DNA from: Cellvibrionales bacterium
Lineage (GTDB): Bacteria > Pseudomonadota > Gammaproteobacteria > Pseudomonadales > JAHEGP01
Direction: 5' to 3'
DNA length: 43,729 nt
Assembly (NCBI GenBank): GCA_024645065.1
Contig: JAHEGP010000001.1
Location: 1 to 43,729, forward strand
The notes beneath the pieces were generated by a model. That model was not told the origin of the DNA. It was given only the letters and a program-made list of their open reading frames with translations, and did no database searches. Position 1 is the stretch's first letter. Each line of letters opens with the position of its first letter. A program made the translations under genes and the position numbers. Positions 16,661-24,023 of this stretch are shown here, piece by piece.

Positions 16661-17785
16661 TCAGGAGCCAATAATCGTTACAGGCTTTGGTTCATCCAGT
16701 TCGGCCTGGCGCAAGGCGGCCTTTTTGCGAATCATGGCCTCGAGATCATCCAGCAGTTTATCGTTGGTAATCTTGTGGTCTTTCTTGCCATCGGCATAGA
16801 TCAGGTTATTGGGGGTCCCGCCGGTCACGCCAATGTCTGCCTCCCGGGCCTCTCCCGGGCCGTTGACGATACAGCCAATGACTGCAACGTCCAGCGGAGT
16901 TTGCAGGTCCTCGAGGCGAGACTCCAGTGCATTCATGGTACTGACGACGTCGAAATTCTGGCGTGAACAACTGGGGCAGGCAATAAAGTTGATGCCCCGG
17001 CTACGCAGGCGCAGGCTTTTCAGAATATCGAAGCCGACCTTGATCTCCTCCACCGGGTCCGCCGCCAGGGACACCCTGAGGGTGTCCCCAATGCCGTCCA
17101 TCAACAGCATGCCGAGCCCCACCGCCGACTTTACCGTCCCGCTGCGCAGCGCACCGGCCTCGGTGATGCCCAGATGCAGGGGTTGTTCAATCTGACCGGC
17201 GATCAGGCGGTAGGCCGCAACCGTCATAAACACATCGGAGGCCTTCAGGCTAAGCTTGAAATCCTGGAAGTCGAGCCGATCGAGAATATCGACATGGCGC
17301 ATGGCCGATTCAACCAGCGCCTCGGGAGTCGGCTCGCCGTACTTGCGTTGCAATTCCTTTTCCAGTGAGCCGGCGTTGACCCCGATGCGGATCGGGATTC
17401 CCTTGTCCCTGGCGCAATCGACCACCGCCCGCACCCGGTCTTCACGGCCGATATTTCCCGGATTGATGCGCAGGCAGTCCACTCCCAGCTCCGCCACTCG
17501 CAGGGCGATCTTGTAGTCAAAATGAATATCCGCCACCAGTGGCAGTGTCACCTGGCTGCGAATTGCGCCGAACGCCTCAGCGGCGTCCATCGAGGGTACC
17601 GACACCCGCACCAGGTCGGCACCGGCATCCTGCAGCGCCTTCACCTGGGCGATCGTGGCGGCAACATCACAGGTATCGGTGTTGGTCATACTCTGCACGG
17701 CTATGGGTGCATCTCCACCAATCAGGACGTTGCCAACCTTGATCTGGCGCGAGCGACGTCGGACTATGGGGCTTTCATATTTCAT
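16661..17785 (-). CDS. ispG: 4-hydroxy-3-methylbut-2-en-1-yl diphosphate synthase IspG
   Basis: Fe-S enzyme of the MEP isoprenoid pathway, converting MEcPP to HMBPP with reduced ferredoxin or flavodoxin. The [4Fe-4S] ligands are visible as CPSC (Cys270, Cys273) and CIVNGPGE (Cys305, Glu312). The TIM-barrel opens with the substrate segment VGNVLIGGDAPIAVQSMTNT. Length 374 is the usual bacterial single-domain form. It starts four bases after the rodZ stop. Its need for a [4Fe-4S] cluster is relevant to the odd Fe-S assembly locus upstream in the same run. Confidence 0.97.
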   Translation of the reverse strand: MKYESPIVRRRSRQIKVGNVLIGGDAPIAVQSMTNTDTCDVAATIAQVKALQDAGADLVRVSVPSMDAAEAFGAIRSQVTLPLVADIHFDYKIALRVAELGVDCLRINPGNIGREDRVRAVVDCARDKGIPIRIGVNAGSLEKELQRKYGEPTPEALVESAMRHVDILDRLDFQDFKLSLKASDVFMTVAAYRLIAGQIEQPLHLGITEAGALRSGTVKSAVGLGMLLMDGIGDTLRVSLAADPVEEIKVGFDILKSLRLRSRGINFIACPSCSRQNFDVVSTMNALESRLEDLQTPLDVAVIGCIVNGPGEAREADIGVTGGTPNNLIYADGKKDHKITNDKLLDDLEAMIRKKAALRQAELDEPKPVTIIGS

Positions 17786-17789
17786 TGTG

Positions 17790-18614
17790 CTAACCGCCTA
17801 TTACCAATTGTGCCGACCTGCTTCCCTCATCGGGCACCACGGGAATCGAGCGCCCCTGGTAACGCACTGCCACCGCGTGATAGCGGCCCAGCACCACCTT
17901 GTAGGGCGGCTCACCCTGAACAATTTCTGTATCACCTGCCCGGCGCATATCCGCCAGTAAAATTTTGCGCGAGGCATCCCTCACCTCGACCCAGCAATCG
18001 TCGGTGAAATGTATCTCGAGGTGATCGCCACCCTGGCCGGCACCACTGGCGGAGGTATCCAGAACAGCAAACGGGGACACGCTGGCATTGTTATCATCGA
18101 GCCCGGACTGCTGCTCCCCTGCGGGTTGTGCCAGCTCAGGAGCGGGTTCCTGATCGCTATCAGAGCCCGCGCTGAAGTAGATAATGGTAGTCAACAACAA
18201 TAGCGCCACGACTGCCATCGCCGACCAGACCAATGCGCCAGGCACTTCGGGCAAGCGCTCCAGCAAGCCTTTGTTCGCCGGCGGCCGGGGCTCTGGCTCC
18301 GGATCTTCAGGCAGTTCCACAAGCGGTGGCTGGTACTGTGCCAGAATCAGGGCAGGGTCGAGTTGCAACAGCTTGGCGTAGGATCGCAGGTAGCCCTTGA
18401 CGAAAACCTCAGCCGGCAGGGAGTCGTAGTTGCCCTGCTCGATGGCATTTACCTGGCTGGAGCTCAGAAACAGCCGCTCCGCCACTTCAGCGACGGAATA
18501 GGCCTGGTTTTCCCGGGCAGCGCGCAACTGTGCACCCAGCGCCGCCAGTTGTTGCGCCCGGTCAGTTGCCTTTGTATTTTGTGTCATTGCCATGTTCGTT
18601 TCTGTAGCGGACAT
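17790..18614 (-). CDS. rodZ: Cell-shape protein RodZ
   Basis: Membrane protein that links MreB filaments to the wall-elongation machinery. Domains: an N-terminal Xre-like helix-turn-helix (about 22-92, LGAQLRAARENQAYSVAEVA and FVKGYLRSYAKLL), a Pro/Glu-rich juxtamembrane linker, one membrane helix (about 127-149) and a periplasmic DUF4115 beta domain (HLEIHFTDDCWVEVRDASRK). The exact start is uncertain: ATG 18614 overlaps the end of pilW by 53 bases, and Mets at 18593 and 18587 also lie inside pilW. None has a clear ribosome site, so translation is probably coupled to pilW. Next gene is ispG, four bases on. Confidence 0.94.
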   Translation of the reverse strand: MSATETNMAMTQNTKATDRAQQLAALGAQLRAARENQAYSVAEVAERLFLSSSQVNAIEQGNYDSLPAEVFVKGYLRSYAKLLQLDPALILAQYQPPLVELPEDPEPEPRPPANKGLLERLPEVPGALVWSAMAVVALLLLTTIIYFSAGSDSDQEPAPELAQPAGEQQSGLDDNNASVSPFAVLDTSASGAGQGGDHLEIHFTDDCWVEVRDASRKILLADMRRAGDTEIVQGEPPYKVVLGRYHAVAVRYQGRSIPVVPDEGSRSAQLVIGG

Positions 18615-19389
18615 ACTCTTCGGACGTGGGGTACATGTTTTTTAAAGCCAGCGCATAGCTGGCCCGGGCATCCTCATCTTCGAAGTATTCGGCCAGTTGA
18701 ATCCCGATATACAGACTGCGTGAACTTTTGGGGCCCACCTTGCGGTATTGCGAATAGTATTTCTGAGCCGTGACGTAATCGCCCTGCTCCATATTGATAT
18801 AACTCAGCTCCAGCAAAGCCTGGTGCTGCCTCCTGTTGAGGGCATAGGCACGCTCAAAGGCACTTTCAGCAGCGTCGAATTCACCGATTTTCAGCTCGCA
18901 TTGGCCCAGGTTCTGAAACGCACTGGCGCGGCCCTCATAGAGCGTATCTTCAATCACCTTGCGCATCTGCTTGCATGCCTCGGGGTAGCGCCCCTCGGAA
19001 TAGAGAAATACGGCATAGTTATTGCGCGCCGACGTCATGTCGCGATCGGCCCGCAGGGCTATCTTGTAATGCTCTTCGGCGAGTTCTTTCTCACCCGTTA
19101 CCTGGAATACCAGTGCCATGCCGTTATTCACCTCGGCCGAATCCGGGTCGCGGTCGTAGGCGCTCTTGAGATGGCGCATCGCGTTCTCAGTGTCACCCTG
19201 GCGAAGGTATTCCATCGCCGCATTGACGTGGGACTGCACCGCATCCTCGGTGGTGACTTCCTTGGTGTAGGCCGACTGGGTCTCGGTAACACAGCCGCTT
19301 GCACCCAGCGTTGCCAGCAACACGACGATCACGCTGCAGATAGCGGCGCCAGTGCGCCGGACCACGGGACAGTTCAACATCGACAACAA
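18562..19389 (-). CDS. pilW: Type IV pilus biogenesis lipoprotein PilW/PilF
   Basis: Outer-membrane lipoprotein pilotin of the PilF/PilW group, required for PilQ secretin assembly and type IV pili. The lipobox LGASGC gives Cys33 as the lipid site (from ATG 19389; ATG 19380 also possible). The rest is tandem TPR helices, for example HVNAAMEYLRQGDTENAMRH, SAEVNNGMALVFQVTGEKEL and HQALLELSYINMEQGDYVTA. Located between rlmN and rodZ, its usual place in Pseudomonas and relatives. No other pilus genes are in the window. Confidence 0.93.
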   Translation of the reverse strand: MLSMLNCPVVRRTGAAICSVIVVLLATLGASGCVTETQSAYTKEVTTEDAVQSHVNAAMEYLRQGDTENAMRHLKSAYDRDPDSAEVNNGMALVFQVTGEKELAEEHYKIALRADRDMTSARNNYAVFLYSEGRYPEACKQMRKVIEDTLYEGRASAFQNLGQCELKIGEFDAAESAFERAYALNRRQHQALLELSYINMEQGDYVTAQKYYSQYRKVGPKSSRSLYIGIQLAEYFEDEDARASYALALKNMYPTSEEYVRYRNEHGNDTKYKGN

Positions 19390-19406
19390 ATTCTCCTCAT
19401 GCGGCT

Positions 19407-20570
19407 TCAGTTTATGACCTTGACCAGCGCCTCGTCGGGCCGCAGACGCGCTCGATAGCGCTCATTGCGCCGGGTCCTGTCCTGCACCTTGCCTACCAAC
19501 TGGCCACATGCGGCATCGATGTCGTCGCCGCGGGTACTGCGCACGGTAACGATGTAGCCATCCTGCTGCAGAATGCGCTTGAAGCGATCAACCCGGGCTG
19601 CGGAGGGTCGCTTGTAGTCAGACTGGGGAAAGGGATTAAAAGGTATCAGGTTGATCTTGCAAGGTATTCCCCGCAACAAAGCTGCCAATTCATGGGCATG
19701 CTGGTCGAGATCATTGACGCCCTTTATCAGGGTGTACTCGAACACCACCACTCGACTGCGGTCGGGCAGATGGTCCATGTAAAGACGGGTAGCACGCAAT
19801 AATTCGCTGATAGGGTATTTGCGGTTGATCGGCACCAGTTCATTGCGCAGGGTATCGTTGGCGGCGTGCAGCGATATCGCCAGCGATACATCGGTTTTGC
19901 CAATCAGCCTTTCCAGCGCCGGCACCACCCCGGAGGTACTCAGGGTGACACGCCGCTTGGACAGGCCGTAGCCGAAATCGTCCATCATTAAATTCGCGGC
20001 AGTGACCACATTGTCGAAATTCAACAGCGGCTCGCCCATCCCCATCATGACCACATTGGTAATCACCCGGGAGCCTCCCTCGCGGTAAACCCCCAGAGAG
20101 TGGTTGGCCAACCACAACTGGGCAACGATTTCAGCGGCGCTGAGATCGCGCTGGTAACCCTGCTTGCCGGTCGAGCAAAAGCTGCAGTCGAGGCTGCAAC
20201 CAATTTGCGATGACACACAAAGGGTTGCCCGCTGACCCTCTGGAATCAGCACGGTCTCCACCAAACTGCCACCGTGCACTCGAACAGCCCACTTGCGGGT
20301 GCCGTCCGCCGAGCTATGCTGGTGCACGACTTCAGGCAGCTCGATGACGGCAAGCTGCTTTAACCGCTGCCGCAATACCTTGCTGATATTGCTCATGGCA
20401 TCGAAATCGACCACACCCTGATGGTGTATCCACTTCATCAACTGCCTGGCGCGAAACGGCTTCTCGCCCAGCGTCTGCAGAAACAGCTCGAGCTCCTGCA
20501 TCGACATACCCAGCAAATTGGGCTTGTCCTGCCGGGCGCCGGTGGCAATTGGGAGCGGTTCGGACATCAT
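19407..20570 (-). CDS. rlmN: Dual 23S rRNA A2503 / tRNA A37 methyltransferase RlmN
   Basis: Radical-SAM enzyme adding methyl to C2 of A2503 in 23S rRNA and A37 of some tRNAs. The radical-SAM cluster motif is CSLDCSFC, with the surrounding ATLCVSSQIG and STGKQGYQRDL typical of RlmN. Other family runs: MGMGEPLLNFDNV, STSGVVPALERL, SLHAANDTLRNELVPIN and the C-terminal AACGQLVGKV containing the methyl-carrying Cys. About 387 residues, normal length. ATG 20570 is preferred; ATG 20567 and TTG 20573 are adjacent alternatives. It lies 17 bases after ndk, in the conserved ndk-rlmN-pilW order. Confidence 0.97.
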   Translation of the reverse strand: MMSEPLPIATGARQDKPNLLGMSMQELELFLQTLGEKPFRARQLMKWIHHQGVVDFDAMSNISKVLRQRLKQLAVIELPEVVHQHSSADGTRKWAVRVHGGSLVETVLIPEGQRATLCVSSQIGCSLDCSFCSTGKQGYQRDLSAAEIVAQLWLANHSLGVYREGGSRVITNVVMMGMGEPLLNFDNVVTAANLMMDDFGYGLSKRRVTLSTSGVVPALERLIGKTDVSLAISLHAANDTLRNELVPINRKYPISELLRATRLYMDHLPDRSRVVVFEYTLIKGVNDLDQHAHELAALLRGIPCKINLIPFNPFPQSDYKRPSAARVDRFKRILQQDGYIVTVRSTRGDDIDAACGQLVGKVQDRTRRNERYRARLRPDEALVKVIN

Positions 20571-20587
20571 CAATCAACCAATCTGGC

Positions 20588-21013
20588 TCAGCGAGGGCAC
20601 AGTTCGTCAGCGTTGAAAAAATAGGCGATTTCTCGCGTGGCAGAGGTCGCGGAATCGGAACCGTGAACCGCATTGGCGTCGATTGAGCTGGCAAAATCGG
20701 CACGAATGGTGCCGGCGGCGGCTTCCTGTGGATTGGTGGCGCCCATCAACTCGCGGTTTTTGGCGATAGCACTTTCCCCTTCCAGTACCTGCACCGTTAC
20801 CGGCCCGGATGTCATAAATTCCACCAGCGGCGCGAAGAACGGACGCTCCTTGTGCTCGGCATAAAACCCGCCCGCCTGTTCGCCGTCCATGTGCAGCATT
20901 TTAATCGCCACTACCTTCAGGCCATTGTTTTCAAAGCGTGACAGGATTTCCCCAATCACGTTTTTGCCGACGGCATCCGGTTTGATGATGGACAGGGTTC
21001 TTTCAACGGCCAT
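20588..21013 (-). CDS. ndk: Nucleoside diphosphate kinase
   Basis: Transfers the gamma phosphate between nucleoside tri- and diphosphates through a phospho-His. The signature NAVHGSDS holds the active His117, and the N terminus ERTLSIIKPDAVGKN is the family hallmark. Length 141 is normal. AGGAG lies 9-13 bases before the ATG. It follows iscS after 319 bases of leader and non-coding DNA, whereas in related genomes iscUA-hscBA-fdx-iscX precede it. Confidence 0.97.
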   Translation of the reverse strand: MAVERTLSIIKPDAVGKNVIGEILSRFENNGLKVVAIKMLHMDGEQAGGFYAEHKERPFFAPLVEFMTSGPVTVQVLEGESAIAKNRELMGATNPQEAAAGTIRADFASSIDANAVHGSDSATSATREIAYFFNADELCPR

Positions 21014-21095
21014 GCGGTATTTCTCCTGGTAAGTTTAAATGTGAAAGCCGAGCAACCCGGCGGGGCTTCTCGATTCGGGGCTTCCGGTTGTGTGG

Positions 21096-21137
21096 CGGGT
21101 ACCTTGTCGGGTAAAACGGGTACCTTGTCGGGTAAAG
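21096..21137. repeat. Two tandem copies of a 21-bp unit in the ndk leader
   Basis: CGGGTACCTTGTCGGGTAAAA (21096-21116) is followed directly by a copy differing only in its last base (21117-21137). Each unit itself contains two CGGGTA words. On the minus strand these lie between the ndk promoter and its start. Confidence 0.85.
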
Positions 21138-21177
21138 AGTGAGAACTTGCATCTGCAAGCCCCGAAAAATCCGGCCG

Positions 21178-21183
21178 ATTATA
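21178..21183 (-). promoter_or_regulatory. ndk promoter -10 box
   Basis: TATAAT on the minus strand, preceded by TTTTGCG; the region 17 bases upstream (TGCCAA) is a poor -35. Transcripts would carry a leader of about 160 bases before ndk. Confidence 0.45.
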
Positions 21184-21244
21184 CGCAAAACGCCCATCAA
21201 TTGGCAGCACTATTAGCGCAAGGCAAAGTATCCTTTTCCGGAAA

Positions 21245-21260
21245 CCCGCCGGCCGGCGGG
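21245..21260. terminator. Perfect 16-bp GC palindrome, likely iscS terminator
   Basis: CCCGCCGGCCGGCGGG lies 72 bases after the iscS stop. On the minus strand it is flanked by AAAT upstream and TTTCC downstream, allowing a GC stem with a GGCC loop and a short T-run. A weak intrinsic terminator is the best reading. Confidence 0.5.
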
Positions 21261-21332
21261 ATTTATCGAGCCTCCGGGTAGACCCCCCGATGCCCCGATG
21301 GCGGTGGGGTTGGGGTAGCGGAGAGACGGCGA

Positions 21333-22547
21333 TCAGGTCCCTGTGCCGGCCCGCTGCCCCCCGCCAACCGGGCCACGGGGACCGGCCCGGCGCAATCCAG
21401 CCAGGGATTCACCGACTCGCTCAAGGGCAAACTCAATATCGTCTGCCGTGGTGTAGCGACCCAGCGAGAAGCGCAGCGAACTCAGGGCAAGCTCACGAGA
21501 CACCCCCATAGCCTGGAGGACATGAGACGGATCGAGTGAGGCCGATGCGCAGGCAGAGCCCGTGGACAGGGCAAGATCCTTGAGAGCGATCAATAACCGC
21601 TCGCCGTCGACACCCGCAAAACTGACATTGAGGATTCCCGGCAGGCACTGTTCAGGATGGCCGTTCAACTGTACCCCGTCCATTGCCTGCATTCCCTGCC
21701 ACAAACGCGCCCGGTATTGACCGATGCGCTCTGCCTCGTCCTGCATTTCGTCGCCGGCAATCCGTGCCGCCTCCCCTAGCCCGACAATCTGGTGGGTGGC
21801 CAGCGTGCCTGAACGCATGCCCCGCTCGTGACCCCCGCCATGCATCTGGGCTTGCAGCCTCACCGCGGGGTCGCGCCGCACATAAAGCGCACCCATACCC
21901 TTGGGACCATAAAATTTATGGGCCGATATCGACACCAGGTCGACTTCGAGTTCGCGCAGATCGAGCGGCACCTTACCCACGCTCTGGGCCGCATCCACGT
22001 GAAACAGAACGCCCCGCTCCCGGCAGGTCTTCCCCAGTGCGGCGATGTCGTTCAGGGTACCGGTTTCGTTATTGGCGTGCATCAAAGACACCAGTATGGT
22101 GTCCTCGCGCAATGCCCCGGCCAGCTGCTGAACCTCGATCTGGCCGCTGCGATTGGGCTGCAGATAGGTCAGCTCGTAACCCTGCCGCTCGAGCACGGCA
22201 CAACTGTCCAGCACCGCCTTGTGCTCCGCCGACGAGCTGATGATATGCCTTCCCCGGGGTGTCGGGCCCTTTGGCCCAAAATGCTGCGCAACCCCTTTTA
22301 TGGCCAGATTATCCGACTCGGTAGCGCCCGATGTCCAAACGATTTCCCTCGGGTCGACCCGCAACAGGTCTGCCAGCTGGCTGCGCGCCAGTTCAACGGC
22401 CTCCTCGGCTTTCCAGCCATAGATATGTGAGCGCGAAGCAGGATTGCCAAAATTTCCCTCCAGAGTCAGGCACGACGCCATCGCCCCGGCTACTCGAGGA
22501 TCAACCGGCGTGGTCGCTGCATAGTCAAAATACCGCGGCAACTGCAT
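21333..22547 (-). CDS. iscS: Cysteine desulfurase IscS with an altered C-terminal tail
   Basis: PLP enzyme taking sulfur from cysteine for Fe-S clusters and tRNA thiolation. Motifs: the start YFDYAATTPVDPRV, the PLP lysine in SISAHKFYGPKG (Lys211) and the sulfur-carrying Cys loop STGSACASASLDP (Cys333), all of the IscS (group I) type. The conserved core ends at about residue 387 (SLAGLRR). The E. coli enzyme then continues with a helical tail important for IscU contact; here it is replaced by 17 residues, AGPRGPVGGGQRAGTGT, low-complexity and Gly/Arg rich. Starts two bases after iscR. No iscU, iscA or chaperone genes follow. It may feed SUF or another scaffold encoded elsewhere. Confidence 0.95.
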   Translation of the reverse strand: MQLPRYFDYAATTPVDPRVAGAMASCLTLEGNFGNPASRSHIYGWKAEEAVELARSQLADLLRVDPREIVWTSGATESDNLAIKGVAQHFGPKGPTPRGRHIISSSAEHKAVLDSCAVLERQGYELTYLQPNRSGQIEVQQLAGALREDTILVSLMHANNETGTLNDIAALGKTCRERGVLFHVDAAQSVGKVPLDLRELEVDLVSISAHKFYGPKGMGALYVRRDPAVRLQAQMHGGGHERGMRSGTLATHQIVGLGEAARIAGDEMQDEAERIGQYRARLWQGMQAMDGVQLNGHPEQCLPGILNVSFAGVDGERLLIALKDLALSTGSACASASLDPSHVLQAMGVSRELALSSLRFSLGRYTTADDIEFALERVGESLAGLRRAGPRGPVGGGQRAGTGT

Positions 22548-22549
22548 CT

Positions 22550-23059
22550 TCAGATGCCCCCTTCATCGCCAACCTGGTCGAGCACTGGAATACGATCGCC
22601 GCTGACGGACCGGCGCCCTTTAAAGCTGCTATCCTGGCGTCGGGAAATACGCCGCACCTCCCGGCGCTCAACCAGGCTGGCCAGGCTGATACCGCCGAGG
22701 AAGCGATGGATTTGCTGGCTCAGGTCAGTCCACAGGACATGGGTGAGACAAACATCGCCGTCGAGGCAATTGGCGTTGCCACCGCAATTCGTGGCGTCGA
22801 TGGACTCGTCAACGGCGTCGATAATCTGCGAGGCATAGATAGCAGCCAGCGGTCGGCTCAGTTGATAACCGCCGCCGGGCCCGCGCACACTATCCACCAG
22901 GCCGTTGCGCCGGAGTTTGGCGAACAACTGTTCCAGGTAGCTGAGAGAGATTTCCTGGCGGGATGATATGTCTGCGAGGCTAACCGGCCCGTCTCCACCA
23001 TGCAGCGCGAGGTCGAGCATGGCGGTAACCGCGTAACGTCCCTTGGTGGTTAGTCGCAT
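22550..23059 (-). CDS. iscR: Fe-S regulator IscR
   Basis: Rrf2-family regulator that senses Fe-S status through a [2Fe-2S] cluster. The N terminus (MRLTTKGRYAVTAMLDLALH) and winged-helix stretch SLSYLEQLFAKLRRNGLV are typical. The cluster ligands Cys92, Cys98, Cys104 and His107 occupy the same positions as in E. coli (CGGNANCLDGDVCLTH). The C-terminal 40 residues (after LGGISLASLVERREV) are a charged extension. A GAGGTGAGG ribosome site precedes the ATG. It carries an IscR site over its own promoter, and iscS follows two bases later. Confidence 0.96.
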   Translation of the reverse strand: MRLTTKGRYAVTAMLDLALHGGDGPVSLADISSRQEISLSYLEQLFAKLRRNGLVDSVRGPGGGYQLSRPLAAIYASQIIDAVDESIDATNCGGNANCLDGDVCLTHVLWTDLSQQIHRFLGGISLASLVERREVRRISRRQDSSFKGRRSVSGDRIPVLDQVGDEGGI

Positions 23060-23091
23060 TCCGATAGCACCTCACCTCACATCGACCACGG

Positions 23092-23120
23092 ATTATTTTA
23101 TATCCGACGGATTCAGTCAA
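23092..23120 (-). promoter_or_regulatory. iscR promoter
   Basis: Minus strand: -35 TTGACT (23115-23120) and -10 AATAAT (23092-23097), separated by exactly 17 bases, with a leader of about 25 bases before the iscR ATG. The -35 and spacer fall inside the IscR site. Confidence 0.6.
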
Positions 23121-23124
23121 GTAT
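23100..23124. promoter_or_regulatory. Type 1 IscR binding site
   Basis: A 25-bp element beginning ATATCCGAC and ending CAGTCAAGTAT. Compared with the E. coli type 1 consensus (ATASYYGACTRWWWYAGTCRRSTAT) I count 23 of 25 matches; the mismatches are at positions 4 and 10. It covers the iscR -35 box, as in the autorepressed E. coli iscR promoter, so [2Fe-2S]-IscR should repress iscRS here. Confidence 0.8.
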
Positions 23125-23144
23125 TCAGCGCGAAGCAGCCAGTT

Positions 23145-23888
23145 TCAAGGCCTGCGCTGGTTTAGCATTTTCTCGGTGGCACCGAGCATGCCACGGAGGA
23201 TATTGATTTCCATCTTATCGAGACGACTGCGCATAAACAGTCTGCGCAAGCGCGTCATCAGCTGCTTGGGGGTCGTTGGATCGTAAAAATCGAGGCCGAT
23301 CATGACCTGCTCATAATGCGCCAGCAAGCGCTCCAGATCATCGGCGTTGGCCAGGGTCACGTCCCATTTCTGCTCGCCGCGAGACTGCTGCTGGTGGGTT
23401 GCCATCAGGATTTCATAAGCGACCACCTGGACAGCCGCCGCCAGATTGAGGGCGCTGTATTGCTCGGAAGTAGGAATCGTCAGGTGAAAGTGGCACTGGT
23501 GCAGCTCTTCATTGCTGAGACCACTGTCCTCTCGACCAAAGACCACCGCCACCTGGTTACCCGCAGTGGCCGCCTCAACCATGCTCGCCGCGGCCGAGCG
23601 GGCATCCTGCAGCGGCCAGGGAATGCGCCGCTGCCTGGCGCTGGCGCCGACCACCACACCGCAGTCGGCGATGGCGGCATCGAGGCTGTCGACGACTACC
23701 GCGCTGTCGAGCAGGTCAGCCGCTCCCACTGCGCGCCACTCGGCTTTTTCGTGGGGAAACAATTTGGGCGCCACCAGGTACAGACGCTTGAGATCCATGA
23801 TTTTCATGGCCCTGGCGGTGGCGCCAATATTGCCGGGATGCGACGTGTTGACCAATACAACGCGGATATTATCGAGGGATGCGGACAT
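23145..23888 (-). CDS. trmJ: tRNA Cm32/Um32 methyltransferase TrmJ
   Basis: SPOUT-class methyltransferase modifying the ribose of tRNA residue 32 with SAM. Visible motifs: VNTSHPGNIGATARAMKIM at the N terminus, VVFGREDSGLSNEEL in the middle and the knot segment IPTSEQYSALNLAAAVQVV. The ATG at 23888 is preceded by CAGGTACAGGC; an in-frame Met at 23918 would add ten residues. At 247 residues it matches the E. coli length. Gene order suhB / trmJ-iscR is the same as in E. coli, with suhB divergent. Confidence 0.95.
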   Translation of the reverse strand: MSASLDNIRVVLVNTSHPGNIGATARAMKIMDLKRLYLVAPKLFPHEKAEWRAVGAADLLDSAVVVDSLDAAIADCGVVVGASARQRRIPWPLQDARSAAASMVEAATAGNQVAVVFGREDSGLSNEELHQCHFHLTIPTSEQYSALNLAAAVQVVAYEILMATHQQQSRGEQKWDVTLANADDLERLLAHYEQVMIGLDFYDPTTPKQLMTRLRRLFMRSRLDKMEINILRGMLGATEKMLNQRRP

Positions 23889-23949
23889 GCCTGTACCTGA
23901 GCTGGAATCGGTCGGCATTTTAGCAGAATTCCCGCGCGGGGTTGTAAAT

Positions 23950-23978
23950 CCGACAGTTCACATCAGTTTTGCTATAAT
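23950..23978 (+). promoter_or_regulatory. suhB promoter
   Basis: Perfect -10 TATAAT (23973-23978) with an extended TG two bases before it (TGCTATAAT) and CCGACA (23950-23955) as a fair -35 with a 17-base spacer. The start codon of suhB is 46 bases downstream. Confidence 0.7.
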
Positions 23979-24023
23979 CGCGCCCGCTTTGCACATCCAA
24001 GACCAATTACGCCAAGGTGTCCC

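Larger units (their letters stand above)
21014..21332. other. Gene-free region between iscS and ndk, site of missing iscUA-hscBA-fdx
   Basis: These 319 bases hold, in minus-strand order, the probable iscS terminator, the ndk promoter, a small inverted repeat (21146-21159, CTTGCA paired with TGCAAG) and a long ndk leader with a tandem repeat. No coding frame resembling IscU, IscA, HscB, HscA, ferredoxin or IscX is left. Confidence 0.75.
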
